64,000 nucleotides of DNA from Oreocharis arfaki (GCA_013398015.1 VZRR01010895.1:372001-436000); one strand, 5' to 3'. Numbered from the stretch's first letter, positions 36,984 to 51,337 are shown. The notes: generated by a model from the sequence alone, not told the origin. Made by a program: numbers and translations.

Positions 36984-39900
36984 AACCTCTTTGCAAAAGA
37001 AATTCAAGTCCCCGGAGAAAACAATGGAACTTTGGTCTGCAAGATACTAAGTAACAAATGTAAGCAACCTGAAGAGGCAATAACACCTTGACTGCCAAAG
37101 CTCTGAGGCTGCTTCATTTTCCTAAACATTTTCCAAAGCAGTCTGCTTTCAGACACTGGTTTAAAAAAGGGTGCCAGGCTCTTCTTCTGATCTTATATAT
37201 CAATTACGTATGCAAGAATTTTCCTCCATATCCTCCCAATCGAAACTGTTTAAAAAAAACCAACCAAACACCACCACCTAAAATACGGCAATAATCATAA
37301 TGCTACATGTATGTTTGAATGCTGTTTTCTTCAGTGCAGACACCCATCCCCGCTGCCTTAGCAGAACGCTCCACATAATTGCTGTGGCTATTTAAATAAA
37401 TAACAAACAACAACATGCAAATTAATCCTCCTGCTTTACTGATGGGGATCACAAGATACCGCTTATGGACAAATGTTTATTAAAAAGCATATAAAAAAAA
37501 AGCTTAATTAAAATCTCCCCAGAACAAAACAAATCTAAAGCCAATTACTTGCAATGCTTGGAGTGAATGACCCAAGCATCCTCTTTCTTTGTAAAGTAAA
37601 CCCTGCCTCCCCCTTCTCCCTTACACCCACACTTTTTGTGGCCACACAATGCAGGAGACAAGAATTTGGGAAACTTCATCATGCCTGTGGTCGTGCAGAC
37701 ATTCTGGGCCCAGTTAGACAGAGAACAGACCTGAGTTTGAACCTATTTCTAGGCAAGCGCTGAAACTGTAATAATTACTTTTGACTCCTATCTGACTTGC
37801 ACAGCATAAATAGCCTTATTTTGGGAGAAGTATGACCAACCATCAGTGATTCAACTACTCTGAACACAAACAAAGAAAGGATGAGAACAGAGGAACAAAT
37901 CTGGCAGACAAAATGAAGAGATGAGGCAAATCCAATTAAACCTATAACTTAGCCCATTATCTTTAATTCTTGTTTGAATAAGGGATCTTGCGGCAGGCAT
38001 TCTTTGTCCAGGTAATACCTTGATAGAAATGGAAGTTTTAAGCAATTTGTGCATGAGCAATCCATGACTGATGTCAAAGGAGAAGGATCATTAGACAGCA
38101 TTAGAGTCATTATTATAATAATTTTAAAAATTAAAACATAACAGAATTAGTGTGTTAGCACAGGTACACTAATAATACCAGCAATATGCAGCTACTGCCC
38201 TTTTACACCATCCTGATGGCTAGATCCAGTCAATAATTGAAGAAGCTTTACATATCCCCTATCACAAAAAAGCTCTGCCAAGTCACACTGGGATCCACCT
38301 GAACACATCAGATACCGTGACAGGCTCACTACAGGGAGAAAGTCCTGGCCACATCATTGCTTCTCCCTGAAATCTATTGGGTGCCCAAAAAATGAGCCAT
38401 GATATTGGACATCCATTACCCTGGATGATACTGGTAGAAGGCAACAGCACAATCTGGAAGCTGTGGACTACAGTGTCATGACAGAAAAATCTGGGGGAAA
38501 ACAGGTCTGTCTGGCCTGATCAGCATTAAGCCCTGCCTACAGAGAGAAGGAAAACTGAACTCCAGAGGCAGAGGTGGCACTCAGAGGAAAGGCTGGCACT
38601 ACCTGGTGAAGTGGCCAACTCTGCTGAGGAATAGTGAGAGAGAATATTGCGAAACAAGTACCACCCTCAGTAATATAATCATCAGTAACATTCCACTTCC
38701 TTAGCACTGTAACACTGTAATTACATAGAATTTAGAATAAAAAAATGTATAGTGAGGGGCATTCTCAAAAAAAAACCCCTACCACCTGGTACTTCACACT
38801 AGGAGTAAAACATCACATTCCTTCAGTTAACAAAAGGTTATAGTATTTAATTCTAATTATTTTAATTTTACAGTGGTCAATTCAGTTGTAATTATAAAGA
38901 AAGATGTCACTCAGTTCCCATCAAAACTTTAAATAAAACACTTGTGACGTCTGAAACAACTTCTGCTTCAGTCTCAGATTTCCAAAGCCAGTCCTCAGCC
39001 AAAACCTAAGTATTTTCCCCCAAACATTCAAACCATGCATTTCTCCATACTTTCCAATAGAAAGCTGTAATGGAAAACTAACTCCCTGATATTCACACAC
39101 TTAACAAAAAGATCTGGTTCATATCTAGAACTTCCAAATTCATATAAGCCCAGGTCTTCATCTGTATGTTTAGCTGAATTATAGAAACAAGAAAAATATG
39201 CTCATACAGCATGAGGAAATCCTCTGGCACATGTTCAGTGGAATATTCTGTCACAGGGCAGCATGGTCTCCTGTCTCAAATCAACATGTTCAACCCCAGC
39301 ATGCTTGTGCACATAGTCGTAATGAAAGCTAAAAATCCTTCTCACCGAACGACAAAAAAGAAAAAATCTAAAAGGAAACCAAGCAGAAAGCTGGGTGTCA
39401 ATGTCAAGGCTATTAATCAGAGGTAAATCTGAAGTCCTGATGCTAAGGCATTTTATTCATACATTCTATAAATTCTATTACTTCTTATCACTTAGCTTTG
39501 ACCTTTTGACAATACATTGGTCACAGCGTTCACCTATGTTACTGTCTTTCCTACATTGCTTGCCTTTACACTGAAGTATGAACTTTAAAATCTTATTAAG
39601 ACCCTTTAAAATATTAACACTGGTCCTGATACCGGTCCACCCTGTGACCCAGAGCAAGGAAGCAAAAGCATGAAAAGCATGTTTCTGTGTCACAGAACAA
39701 TAATCCCCATTCCAGAACTTGCAAGGTAGTGGATTTTGCAGAGTCATTAAATGCATGTCTATGTTGAAGACTGCAGTGCAGTACACAGATCTGCAAACTA
39801 GCTCAGATACTGGCAGGAGCCTACACCAAAAGCTGTGCTCAGCTAATTTGCTGTGCTCCACAGAAGGGCGAATTAGGTCAAAGGGAGATCCACACTTGCA

Positions 39901-40786
39901 GCCAGATTGCTTCTTGTACACAAGCCAGTTCATTTAAAAAGGTAGCTCAAGCATCTTCACAAGACGCTGCAGTCTGCAATGCAGTCATACCCAGTACTAC
40001 AGAAAGGACAGGACTTACACACAGGCCTGTAATCCCCTCTTCTCCAAGAACTACACGGCAGCACAATTACACCACTTGTCAGTGCAATGTATACGGCATC
40101 ACATATGTACCTGTCATGAGGTGCTCTCTATATACTGCCTTTTACTGTATCTTAAATCAAAGCAACATGAGCTAAACAATTATTAATACAGGCAATTTTC
40201 CTCTCCTAAAAAAAACCCCAAACCAACATATGAAAAAAAAAAGTGTAAAAAAAATCTGCTAAGATTACATGATTAAGGAACTCTCCAGTCAGAAAATACA
40301 GATGTTAAAGTTCCAAAAGCAACATTAACTGAGCCATGTTATACATATATAGCACCTTCTCTTTCTGATTTATGTTGTCAAAGGCATTTCATAAAATACA
40401 GAGAATGTGAAATGTGGCTTAGTTAATGTGGCTGCTAGAATCTTACCATTTATGTTTTCTGACTTCTTAGCTGTGCAACCTTCACATCTTATTAACATAG
40501 TTTTTTGCATAGACTGTAGTATGGAATAGTACTTATGTTTTATGTATTGACATATTTTTGATGTACTGAGATTTTGAATAAGTTTGCTATTCTTCATGAT
40601 GAGAGCCAAATAAATAAAGACTACTACCACAAAATAGTCAATCATTTATACGGAAAAGCAATATCTTTCCTTCCAAAAAAGAACACTTTGATTCCCCTGT
40701 CAGAAATTGAGGAAAACTACCTCTGCTGTAAATGCTAAATCTATGACAGCAGCACAACCACCTCCCGCTCCCACCTTCCCCTAAAA

Positions 40787-40804
40787 ACAACAAACAAACA
40801 AACA
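40787..40804 (+). repeat. (AAAC)n simple repeat
   Basis: AACAACAAACAAACAAAC is a short A-rich simple repeat following a C-rich stretch. Confidence 0.75.
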
Positions 40805-41128
40805 TAAAAAATTTGCATGTTTCAGATGAACTAAAATTAGTTTCAAGGGAGAGGTAAACAGCTGAGTCTACAAACAAAAGGAAGAAATTTCTCCTACAAT
40901 AGTATTGATTCGCACAGTGCATTACAGCTCGAACTAATGCAACATTCGGTCCGTTCTGCAAGTTAAGGGATGAAAATATGATAATCTCCAGTAAGAGATT
41001 TCCACATTTCTATATCTATCTTCTCAGGCAGACACTATAGAGAAGACTAAAAATTTGCAACAGAATTGGTTTTAGAAGAGCTATTTTGATACACTGTATT
41101 ACAAACAGAGAGAAATCATAGTACCTAT

Positions 41129-41155
41129 ACACACACACACACACTCACTCACTCT
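41129..41155 (+). repeat. (AC)n-(ACTC)n microsatellite
   Basis: An AC dinucleotide run of about eight units passes directly into three ACTC units. This is a compound simple repeat likely to vary in length. Confidence 0.9.
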
Positions 41156-42325
41156 CAAGTGATGAGTCAGGTAAGATAGCTATTCTTATACTCCGCCCTC
41201 CTTCCTTTTGTTTTTTTTTAAGTGAGCAAAAGAATTAAAAGGAATAATGTAATCTGCTTAAGTAATAGATTCCCACCAGCATAAGGAAAAACACACCAGA
41301 ACTGTTACAACCTGATCTCTGTCGTGATTCTAATGGTTGGTGCTTCAGCAAAAAACAGGTAGGAAAACTCCCTTCTTGCTGCATGAGTAGCATGGAGTAG
41401 CATTACCTATGAAATGCCAGCCATTACAGAAATATGCAAAAGGCTATATTTAACTGATTTTTAATCATATAACAAATAATTTATTACAGGGCACTTCCTG
41501 TGCATCGATGAATGGAATACACAGTGATCTTTGATCCCCAAATCCTCCAGTTGCCATTTATTGTCCAGGAATTTCGTAACAATTTTGACCACTATTTCTC
41601 AAATGGTGATTAAAATAAAATACAGTGTAAAAAAATAGAGAGAAATATATTTCTTCAGACAAATTCTGCAATGCCATTCAAACCTTCTAAAGCAGGGAAC
41701 ACAAATAAGAGGTATGGGTTGAGTGTGAATAGCAGGTAATCAGCTGTATGAGTAATCCTCCATTTTTATGCCTTTATACACAGAGAGACACCTAACACTT
41801 AACTACTGGAGACTGAAAAATCCCTCAGTAAAATAGCTTTCACTCTACATTTCTTCTGGCACACAGTCTTGGTAGGTGGAAAAATTGCAAACATTCTTTA
41901 ATCTCACTAGTGAGAAAAGGCAGAATGTCCACACACCCTGTTTGTCATTGCTTCCCCAGCATCTTGCACACCCTTGAGTTTTCCTTCTTTCTTCCAGTCT
42001 TTTGAGAGAAAAGGGTGCTTTTTAATTAATTCATGTTCTCCTCCAAAGATATCAATCTTGATGAATACTGTCTTTACCATTCCTAAACTCAATGGCTTTC
42101 AGAACTAAATCATTTGAGATCGTTCAGAGCCCTCCACTGTATTTCTCAAAATAGCAAGAGAAGAATATAAAAGATCTTTCCACAGGGAGCAAAGAGAGCC
42201 ATGCACTCTTAAACAAGCTAAGCCTTTCTCTTCTCCCCACCTAAACTTGTCCAGTTCCACTATAGGGCTTCACAGACCTTTACAGTGCACACCCTCTTTC
42301 CTTGACAGCTGCTTTTCTTCCTTTA

Positions 42326-42541
42326 TTGCTATCCTGCACCTGTGGGAGGAACAACCCCAGGCACCAATATATGGTAGACGCCACCCAGCTGGGAAACAGC
42401 TTGGCAGAAGAGGACCTGGTGGACACCAAGTTGAACATGAGCCAGCAATGTGCCCTTCCCACAAAGAGAGCTAATGGTATCTTGGGCTGCATTAAACTAA
42501 GTATTGACAGCAGGTCAAAGGAGGTGCTTCTGCTCAACTCT
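42326..42541 (+). pseudogene. Remnant of CR1 ORF2 reverse-transcriptase C-terminus
   Basis: The frame reads NNPRHQYMVDATQLGNSLAE and then DTKLNMSQQCAL..RANGILGCIK..SRSKEV, which is the conserved tail of CR1 ORF2 after the polymerase domain. Three residues are lost in frame after the AEEDL motif, where a GVL-type sequence is expected. The homology then breaks by deletion and frameshift near 42,541. It resumes in another frame near 42,579 (QYKTDMEILERVQQRATKMI). This is an inert fragment without the catalytic motifs. Confidence 0.85.
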
Positions 42542-43061
42542 GGAGGACTGCAGGACTGTGTCTACACCTGAAGGACTGTGTCCCAGTACAAGACAGATAT
42601 GGAGATACTGGAGAGAGTTCAACAAAGGGCCACAAAGATGATTAAGGGCATCTATCCTATGATGAAAGGCTACGAGAGCCAGGACCGTTCAGCCTGGAGA
42701 AGAGAGGGCTCCAGGGAGACCGAATAGCAGCCTGGCAGTACATAAAGGGACTCTAAAGAGAGCTGCAGAAGGTTTTTGCACAGCGGCATGTACTGACAGG
42801 ACAAGGGGGAACGGCTTCAAGGGGAAAGAAGGCAGGTTTAGATCAGGTATTAGGAAGGAATTCTTCACTGTGAGGATGGTGAAGCACTGCAACAGGTTAC
42901 CCAGGAAAGCTGGGGATGCCCCGTCCCTGCAAGTGTTCAAGACCAGGTTGGATGCGGCTTTGAGCAACATGGTCTAGTGGAAGGTGTCCCTGCCCATGGC
43001 AGGGGGGTTGGAATTTGATGATCTTTAAGGTCCCTTCTGACCCAGACCACTGTATGATTCC
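42326..43061 (+). mobile_element. CR1 LINE, 5'-truncated, avian type
   Basis: This non-LTR retrotransposon copy is in antisense orientation to ARID1B. It begins inside the end of the reverse-transcriptase frame (residues ..CGRNNPRHQYM..), continues through the typical AGTACAAGACAGATATGGAG stretch, and ends with the standard CR1 3' region. That region includes GGTTGGATGCGGCTTTGAGC, CTGCCCATGGCAGGGGGGTT, GATCTTTAAGGTCCC and a final TGTATGATTC. CR1 copies usually lack a poly-A tail and target-site duplications, and none is evident here. Several small deletions and a frameshift make it inactive. The 3' end fits CR1 subfamilies common in birds, but I cannot name the subfamily without a library search. 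Confidence 0.93.
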
Positions 43062-43843
43062 ATACTTCAGTTTAGTAGTGTCTTAGTACGAAGTTATCCG
43101 CAATGTGGCGCACCCAATTTCTGGCCTTTAACAGAGAACCTCTCTGGTTTGGGCCCAGACACCTCTGACAAGGTCATCACTTTCGAGTTAAGCCCCATAG
43201 CTCTGCCTCCTGGGCCTGACTCTGAAACAGCAAACCAGCAAGTCATCTTCTGTTCCGGGCCCTCACTGTTTAAGGGGTATCACACTTTTCATCAAGAAAA
43301 ACTTGCAAAGAACATGCAGTGAGAGAACAGATTTACAGCTCTTCTTGTTCCCATTATGGATTTGAATCCCCAAATAGCGTCCACAGCACAGGAGGTCAAC
43401 ACACAAAGAAAAAGGCATGACGTCCCATATCTATCATTTAGGTTCAGCAATATCTGTGACAAACCTAATTATTTGTACAGTCCAAGTTCTGCTGGTTTCT
43501 TCTACTGTAGCAGGATCAAAATCATACTTCTCATCTGGACACTAAAAATACCCCACAGCAAGGAATCCTGAGGCAAAGAGAATGACTGGCTGAACCAATG
43601 GTAAGAAAACTTGATTACATCTCTACCCACCCAGCATAATTTATTATCCTGCAGCATAGCATTAACTGCTATCAGGATCCCATTCCTGTGGCACAGTTCC
43701 TCAATAATCCTTTGGAGGTATTTATGCTGGCTTAGAAAAACAAGAAATACAGAGCAACTACTATCAGAAACCCTTCTTCTTTAGATGAATTTGACCAAAG
43801 TGCACCACCAATAAAACCAAAACCAACCAATCAAAACAAATTT

Positions 43844-43856
43844 AAAAAAAAAAAAA
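43844..43856 (+). repeat. A13 homopolymer
   Basis: Thirteen A end an A-rich CCAAAACC stretch starting near 43,811. No retrocopy is recognised next to it. Confidence 0.8.
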
Positions 43857-45507
43857 GGGAAGATGTAAATCTTTTCTGTGCTGGATTTTCTTTCCCTTTC
43901 CCTACTGGGAACAGACAAAAACCAAGTCAGCCTCTTAAATAAGAGTACTTACATAACAGCTGTAATTTCAAATATTCCTGCAAGTATTTTTAAAGGAAAA
44001 CTTTCAAACCACTTCTTGTAGTGACAGAGTTCAGATATTTGATTTATTCCATTTCTATTATTTAATTTGACCTATTACTTAGCACTGGAAAACATCAAAA
44101 GAACCCTGACAGAAACATCAAAGACATCTATCTTATAAATTCATAACTGAAACCATATAGCACATCATAATTTTTAAAATAATTACAGTTTTATTATACT
44201 CAAAATAAGATGATTATTGTAAATTATTCCTCATATCAGTTACCACAAGTAGTTTTAGAAACATCTGCTAAATTTAAGTATCTGGATACAGTTAATCCAA
44301 TTCATGTAACATTATACTCAAAATGGAACAGGAAAACAAACGAGAACCTTTAAAGTTGTGACATCACTTACCAAAAATTACCTGTTTTGCTTAGCTGAAA
44401 ATACGCCCCTTAAAAACCCATGAAGAATCAACCACCAAATTCATACATTCATTTTACCAAACTACTAGAATTTTTTTAAAAAATTAATATTGTAACTAAT
44501 TTTAACCCAAATATTGTGCTCCATCTGTTAATCTTCAAAAATACCTACTATTCTTTCAAAGCATCCAAGCATCTCCAGTACATCCACGCATGCTCCTTCC
44601 TTTCTTGAAAGCTCAAGCCCCCCTCCCTCCAAGTCTGGTTGTTTTGGGCTATTATCTGAACACCTATTTTATTTAAACATTCACAAAACAAATTCTCACA
44701 GGAAAATGCTTCCTTCTCATTTATGTCCAGACTGAAGTAATATCTATCTGTACACAAAATTAACACACAAGTGTATAATTGTAGTTTTACGCTCAAGTGC
44801 CCCAATTATGCACTTTGAAACACTTTAAAGGATCCATCAGGAACATTCAATACCTCCAGACTGTAAAATCTTGAGGAGTGTCTTTTGACAAGACAGCTGC
44901 ATTATGGAGAAATCTTTCAGCTAAAAACAAAGAAAGCAATCAGCTTTGGGGGTTTTTTTACTCCAAGATACTCAGGCTGTAAAGAATGGTGGGACCTATC
45001 TGGTGCAGTGCATTTTGCCACAACTAAGAGACAAGCAGGAAACGGAATAGTTTGTTTTGCCTTCATGTAATATGTCCCAGGTAAGCATAAGAGGCCCAGC
45101 CTCCAGATTATTCAGAAAGGTGATTAAGGAAAGATGATTAAGGATGTTTGCAACAGACAAGTGAGGACCCTACACCTTCCTTGCTTGAACCCCAAGTCAA
45201 CGGCAACTCTTCACACACGCTTTGTGAACATCCATTCTCTGCATTCTCACTTCTCCATTCAAAATACTTTTAAGAAGCAGTTTGTTCAAAAAGGGAGTGC
45301 ATGAGGCGACTGTCAACAGTTTTTTGTTACATAAATAAATTTCTCTGCACATGTGGTGGAGAGGGGGAACCTACGTTAGCCCACCTGACTTTGCACTGAA
45401 ATGGGTTACAGGTGCTCACACAAGGCATTACACTCTTTCACACAGCCTGGTGATAAACTTGCCATATCCTTCATGTTACAGTTTACTACAACCATTGATG
45501 TTGTTCA

Positions 45508-45529
45508 GGGCTGGGGGGGAAGCGGGGGG
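45508..45529 (+). other. Canonical G-quadruplex motif
   Basis: The tract reads GGG-CT-GGG-G-GGG-AAGC-GGGGGG. It has four G-runs of at least three with loops of 2, 1 and 4 bases, which meets the standard quadruplex rule. It is on the strand opposite the ARID1B transcript, so it could fold in DNA but not in the pre-mRNA. Confidence 0.6.
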
Positions 45530-47440
45530 ATGTCCCAGCAAACACAGAAGGAGATAAGGAGACAAACTTGTTTCAAATGACAAACACACGCCAAGTTCTT
45601 AATAAATAACAGGTGAGGAAATCAGGAGTGGTAAAAACAGCTTAAGAAGAATGTAGACAATTCATTACATTAAAAACATACTAAGAAAAGGGCTTCAGGG
45701 TGACTCAAAGATGGTTAAATAGTGAGGCCATGTTAGCAAAGATTTTCCTCAATAAAACCAAGACACAGTAACCTACAATGAGAAAATGAAATGCTCTGCA
45801 CAACTCATATGGGATTTAGCATCAGAGGCATGTAGTCACTGTTGACCATCAAAAAAGAGAAAAGATGAGCCTATTTAGGGGCCACAGTCCTCAAAGAGCG
45901 ATCAGAAGCACCAGGCAGAGTGAGACAAAATACCAGCTGCTGTTGCAGTTCTTCAGCGGGGCCAACAGAGTGCTAAGGTCTTCCAAGGGTGATGGAAAAA
46001 CCACATGTTCTCAGGAAGGTGTCATTCAAAGCTGTTCTAGAAAAACATGCCATGCAGAAATGCTCCCGAGCTCCTCATCCAATGCACTGTGTGGGTTCCT
46101 GTCTCACAGCTGCCCAGTGCCAACCTCTGCACACTGAGGAGCTGTGGAAAGAAGAGGTCTCCTGACAGCAGACATCATGAAAGACACAGTGCGGGCTGAT
46201 CACCTTTCCAGAGGCAAAAGCACCAAGACAACTGGTCTACAGCTGCAAGCCAATCTTTCTGCTGCCACATAAGCCCCACTATTTCATCCAACCTGTCAGT
46301 TCTCCGTGACTCTCTACCAAGGGTTCTGCCACACTCAAACATCAGAAAGATAATGGGCAGCCTTCTGCTGGCTTACCACACCCAAACAATTCAGCGTGGT
46401 TGGATGAACCCAGCAGTGACAGGGAAGTGGCACTGCAGGCACCAGCTGGGTTGGCTTTGGCTGCTGTTGAACCACAGATTCTTTAGTTTTGGTTTTCCAT
46501 GGCTCTCCTCATCTCGTGAATCCAAATCCACAATTCTCACTTTCCAAAAAAGCACCTCATATGCAAAGTAACAACTTTCAGCTTTCCATGCAGAGCCCTT
46601 CTAAGAGAGAGGTGCCATGAGAAAGCTGCTGCACTACCAAGTGAAGCTACAAACGAAGCCTCTCCTTGACCTTCAGGGAGGACACTGGCTATTCAGGTCT
46701 CCTCAAACTCAAGACACTCAAATCCTGCCATAAAATTTAACCCACTTTAAGCAGAAAATAGTTCATTGCTGTTCTCACCTAGAGTGACATCCAAGGGAGA
46801 GCAGTGATACAGGGAGGGGGACATACACACAATTCTCTCTCCCTTCCTTGCAGGAAGCAGAAATATTTAAAGCAATTCTTAGCGTGAAAGTGCAAGTGGC
46901 TAATGCCCATTTAGATTAGTTCTTGAATATTATTAGGGCAGTGATCACTTATCTACGCTGGTAGTTAGGTATTTCAACCTCCCGTTTGGCTTGGCAAATC
47001 TTCCTTTGAGTATCAGTCGTACTTTAGTGGCTACAGTGTTGTTCAGGCATGAGCTTCTAAGATTTAACTAAGCTTCTGAATTTGCAGTTGCATAACTATT
47101 CAAAATATTTCAGACAACAGGTCAATATTTCTCAGAACCTGTATATACCTTCTAGAGCACAGAGCTCACATGTCCTGAAGAACAGGCATTTTAATTTCAA
47201 AAACAGCTATTTTCATTACTTAATTTGCTCGGAAGTATATTAATCTTTTTCTTTTGAGTGTATAAAACTGGGGAGGAAAGCTTAGGAAGCAGCACTGTCT
47301 GCTTTGGAGGGAGTACTTACCCATCTGCCCTTCTGGCCAGAGGTTTAATAGATTTCTATTTTTATAAAGGACATAAGGGGAGGGGGTGGCTCCATCAGTT
47401 TCCTACAGAAACCCAGCTGCCAAACTGGATGTGCCAAAGG

Positions 47441-47460
47441 GGAATTTTAGGGAATTTTAA
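47441..47460 (+). repeat. Tandem duplication GGAATTTTAG/A
   Basis: Two adjacent ten-base units, GGAATTTTAG and GGAATTTTAA, differ at the last base. This is probably a slippage duplication. Confidence 0.7.
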
Positions 47461-50400
47461 AGAGATAACCTCTGCTGAGACTGCAATGTCAGCTTTGTAA
47501 CCTCATGACTGGAACATGTGCAGTGAATGCTGGATTGAAAAAGCTGTGCTATGGGAGTTAGAAGAAAGAAAAGGAGAAAACAGGAACAGCACAAACTGGG
47601 ATTTTTACTCTGTGATGAGAAGAGGACTGGAGCTGAAAAACACTGTTAGTTCACCATGAAAAAATACATCTATAGAGTAAGCTCGCTTTGATTTGAGTAT
47701 TTATTGATAACCTCCGTGCACTTCCCTTCTCCCAGCCCTTATATGGTCTCTGCATTTTATGCTGATGCTGTTGTTCCATTTAGCAGGTCACTTGCAGCGT
47801 ATTTTAAACAACATACGGAGCCAAACTGACCTCTGATTTAAATGTTCAGCACAGAAATTGCAGGGTAGGGGTTGAGCAGGGAAGAGGAAAGGGAGAAGAA
47901 TAGGACCACTACCAACTAAAAGCAAACAATAAATTAATAACTAAAACATTAAATAATGGGTGCTTTTTTGATCTACTCCCTCAGTTTCTACTCAGCTTTT
48001 CTTGCATGTCAAGAGAAAACTAAACTAAAACCCCCTACTTTAAATTATCAAAACTTTTTTAGAATGTATTTTACAGAAAATGGATAAAGAACTAAGGCAT
48101 GTACTACTATTTACTCACCAAGATCAGAATGTTTTAAGAGATTTAGTATGCGAAGGAAGCTGTAAAACATTTGTGATTCTAAACTACGATCAACATTCAA
48201 AACAGTAAGGACAGCCAAGAAAACCACACAGAGTAGCTACAAAAACCTTCAGAGGTCTATCAAAATCTATTATCAACAAAGGGAATAGCATTAAAGGTCT
48301 TACTTGGGGATTAAAAAGGTGAAATTAGTGATTTGCACTCAGACAAGTAAATTTCTGTACTAAATCGCAGAAAGGAAAATCTCTTATGGGTAGGACCCCA
48401 TTACAAAACACTTCTGATGTCCACCTGTTTTCCTCTGCTCCTTACATATAGCAGTGTGCTTGCATCCCTCTTACTACATTTAAAATAGATGGGAAAAGAT
48501 TATGTCATCACATTTCACCTAGAAGAGCAGCAGCAATAAATACTCTTTTGCAGTGAAAGCAGGAATGCTTTATGATAAAATATAACATCTCTTTAAAAAG
48601 AAACATTTCAAAGTAACAGGAATGTTAGAAAGGTAAAATAAATTAATAGTTTATGTTGTCAAAAACTATCTACAAATCTTTATAATCAAATCCTCTCAAC
48701 AGCTCCAATACATGGTGAATGTCATTAAATTATCAATCTAAGAGAAGAATCTGTCTTCAAACTTGAGGATATCTATCCTGTTTAGCCTAATATTTGGTAG
48801 TTTTAGAAAACATTTTTTTCACATTTTCGGTTAGTGATGGTGTTTGGGGAGGGCTGCTTTCTTTTCTTTTAAGGGCAACTGTCAACTGAAGACCCTTAAA
48901 GAAACAGCAATAGCCCCACACCCACCATAAGGCATATGCTAATACACGCTATCTTTAACTAAATGTTAGTTTGTTTCAGTAGTGTTTGTTCTTCTTTCTG
49001 GGCAGCACTTCATCGAGGACCTGCTCCCTTGAGGAAACACAAGCTGCTTCAGCGCAGTGTATCTCAACATCTCTGAAGAAGAAAAGGCATGTAATCAAAT
49101 AATTAGCAACCAGTGTAACCATTCTGCGCATCAGAAACAAAAACCTAGACAAGCACCTCTCTTTAAAAGCATTGTCTCTTCTAATTTGTTGCCTCTAACT
49201 GATCTGGAAATAATATTATTTCACCTTCAAGGCAAAAAGAAAACAACTTGTTACACTGCAAGTGGCTTTTCTACCGCCTTTCAGTAAGAAAAGCTTTGCC
49301 AAGTCAGAAGATTTTTGCTCTTTCAGAAAAGAAGTACTTCTATGATGTACTGTAAATCTTTACCTCCCTCAATTGGGAGGTAGGGTTTTATGCCTTTCAA
49401 AATTTATTATGTCTGCTTGACTGTGCTTTCCTAAAGATCCCTTTCAGCTTCTGTTCCAACCAGCAAGTGCAAATTCTCTCAAGTGCAGTAATGTAAAAAG
49501 GAGTAGGAAAGAAATTCAGCACATGAACAGGGCAGACACACAACGTAGTGCAGTGCTTTGCAGAGCTCTACAAAGCACATTATGGTTCAATTCATGAAAT
49601 ACCCAAATTCAAAGTACTTGCTCTATGGGTCTTATAATTTATTAAATTTGATATTATAAATAAAACCATGAAGTCAGTCCCAGTTGAAATACTTACATTT
49701 CCAAAGAAACCCTACAAATTCAGCAAAATCTTGAGCCTTTTCTGTACATCTTTCCTACCCACATCCTATTTATTTCCATTATGTATGATTCAGGTTCCAG
49801 CTCTACAAACTACTATGCAATTTTAAATTTTAATCATAAGAGTAGTGCCACTGAGCTTAACAGGGTCAATGCCACTAATGAAACCAGTGATGCACACATC
49901 AACCTATGAGCTGAGGGATTTATACTGCAATATCCTTGGGGGAGAAATATGGCTTTTCCTACATTTCACAAAGTAGCACATAATTTTGCTGGAAAACAGG
50001 AAATAAAGATTTCAGTTTTAAAATTTTCCTATTACCAGGAAGCCCAAAGAGGAGAGCAGAAAGCCCAGAAAAACCTCTCCAATGTGCCAGATTAATAGGA
50101 GCTCCACAATCTTCTGTCTCATGATGGTCATCAGGAAAGGTTCCATACAAGATCCGAAAAAAGAAATTTGTGTTTAACTAATCAGGAACCAATTTCTCTT
50201 GCTGCCATTCTTAGCCATCTTCTTCTACTTTTGTCAAAAGCAAAAGACTCTACTACCTCTATTAAAAAAATGAAAACCACAAAAACCCCCCACAAAACGA
50301 AAACCAGTTTCAATTACACTAACTACACCTCCCTTACATTTCTCCTGCTGTTAAGCTTATTCAGTAAGTAAAAAGGGGGAAAATCACACACAGACGCACT

Positions 50401-51279
50401 ATCAAATTCACTATCAGAGAAACAAGCAATAATTAGCCCAGCAATGACTCTTTCTCTGATATTTCAGTATATATACACTGCATTAGATATTCAACATGCT
50501 TTCTTGAATAGCAAATTCATCCTTCATGTGCACAAAGTGCAGTAAATTCTCCTATAATTATAAGAGTGCAGGACAACCTTGATAATTTTAATTACTGAGA
50601 AGTTTGTCTTGGATTTCTAAACACTACCAGTAACAAGGTACACAAAGCAAGTATGACAAACAGAAACGGAAGCCAAGGCTGTTTTAGCAAAACTGTACCT
50701 TACTAACATATTAGGATTGCAGGGTTTGGTCTTGCTAACCAAACCCTGACGATGCAAGTGTATTTCACTGACTTTTGTAAGATGAATTGATTATTACGAT
50801 GACATTTCAACCACACACAAAAAAGAAAGGTGACACTACAGCAGAAATGTGCTATCAGTTCAACAGCGGTGATTTACAGAAAGAGCTTTTCAAGTTTATA
50901 CTAACAGGGTTATTTCATGAGCTGAAAATAGTTTTATTCCCTTATGTCAAATAACATTTATGTATCTGTAATGTGCACCATGCCATAAAAAAGGAGACAT
51001 GAAGAAAAACATGACTTTACAGACATGACTATCATCACACAGTATTGCCTTATAAATAATGCTGAAGTAAACAAAATCTGCATATAAATAACATTTCTTA
51101 TATTGACTGTTAAACACACTGACAGAACCAAACAGCAGCAAAACGTTGCTTATGGTAAAAATCTCTGCTTTTATTTCAAAGATATAAACAAAAGTATTTA
51201 TTTTTGTAACCATCAAAGCAAACAGCTGACTTTTGGTTTTGTCTTTGAGGAGCACATGTCTACAAATAAAGGAAGAGAG

Positions 51280-51337
51280 AAAAAAAAAAAAAACCAACAA
51301 CATGGGAGGGGGGAAAAAGACACAAGAGGGGTTTCAC
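51280..51337 (+). repeat. Left copy of 58-bp repeat flanking the gap
   Basis: The copy consists of a 14-A run, then AACAACATGG, a G-rich stretch, AAAAAGACACAAG and GTTTCAC, ending at the first N. It matches 51,388-51,445 base for base with five mismatches. Confidence 0.9.

Noticed and set aside
38200..38650. Possible old repeat between the two CR1 copies
   Set aside because: The composition suggests a decayed element, but I could match no LINE, LTR or DNA-transposon feature.
39478..39933. 151-codon minus-strand open frame
   Set aside because: Its residues show no family resemblance or domain pattern, and a plus-strand frame overlaps it. It is treated as chance.
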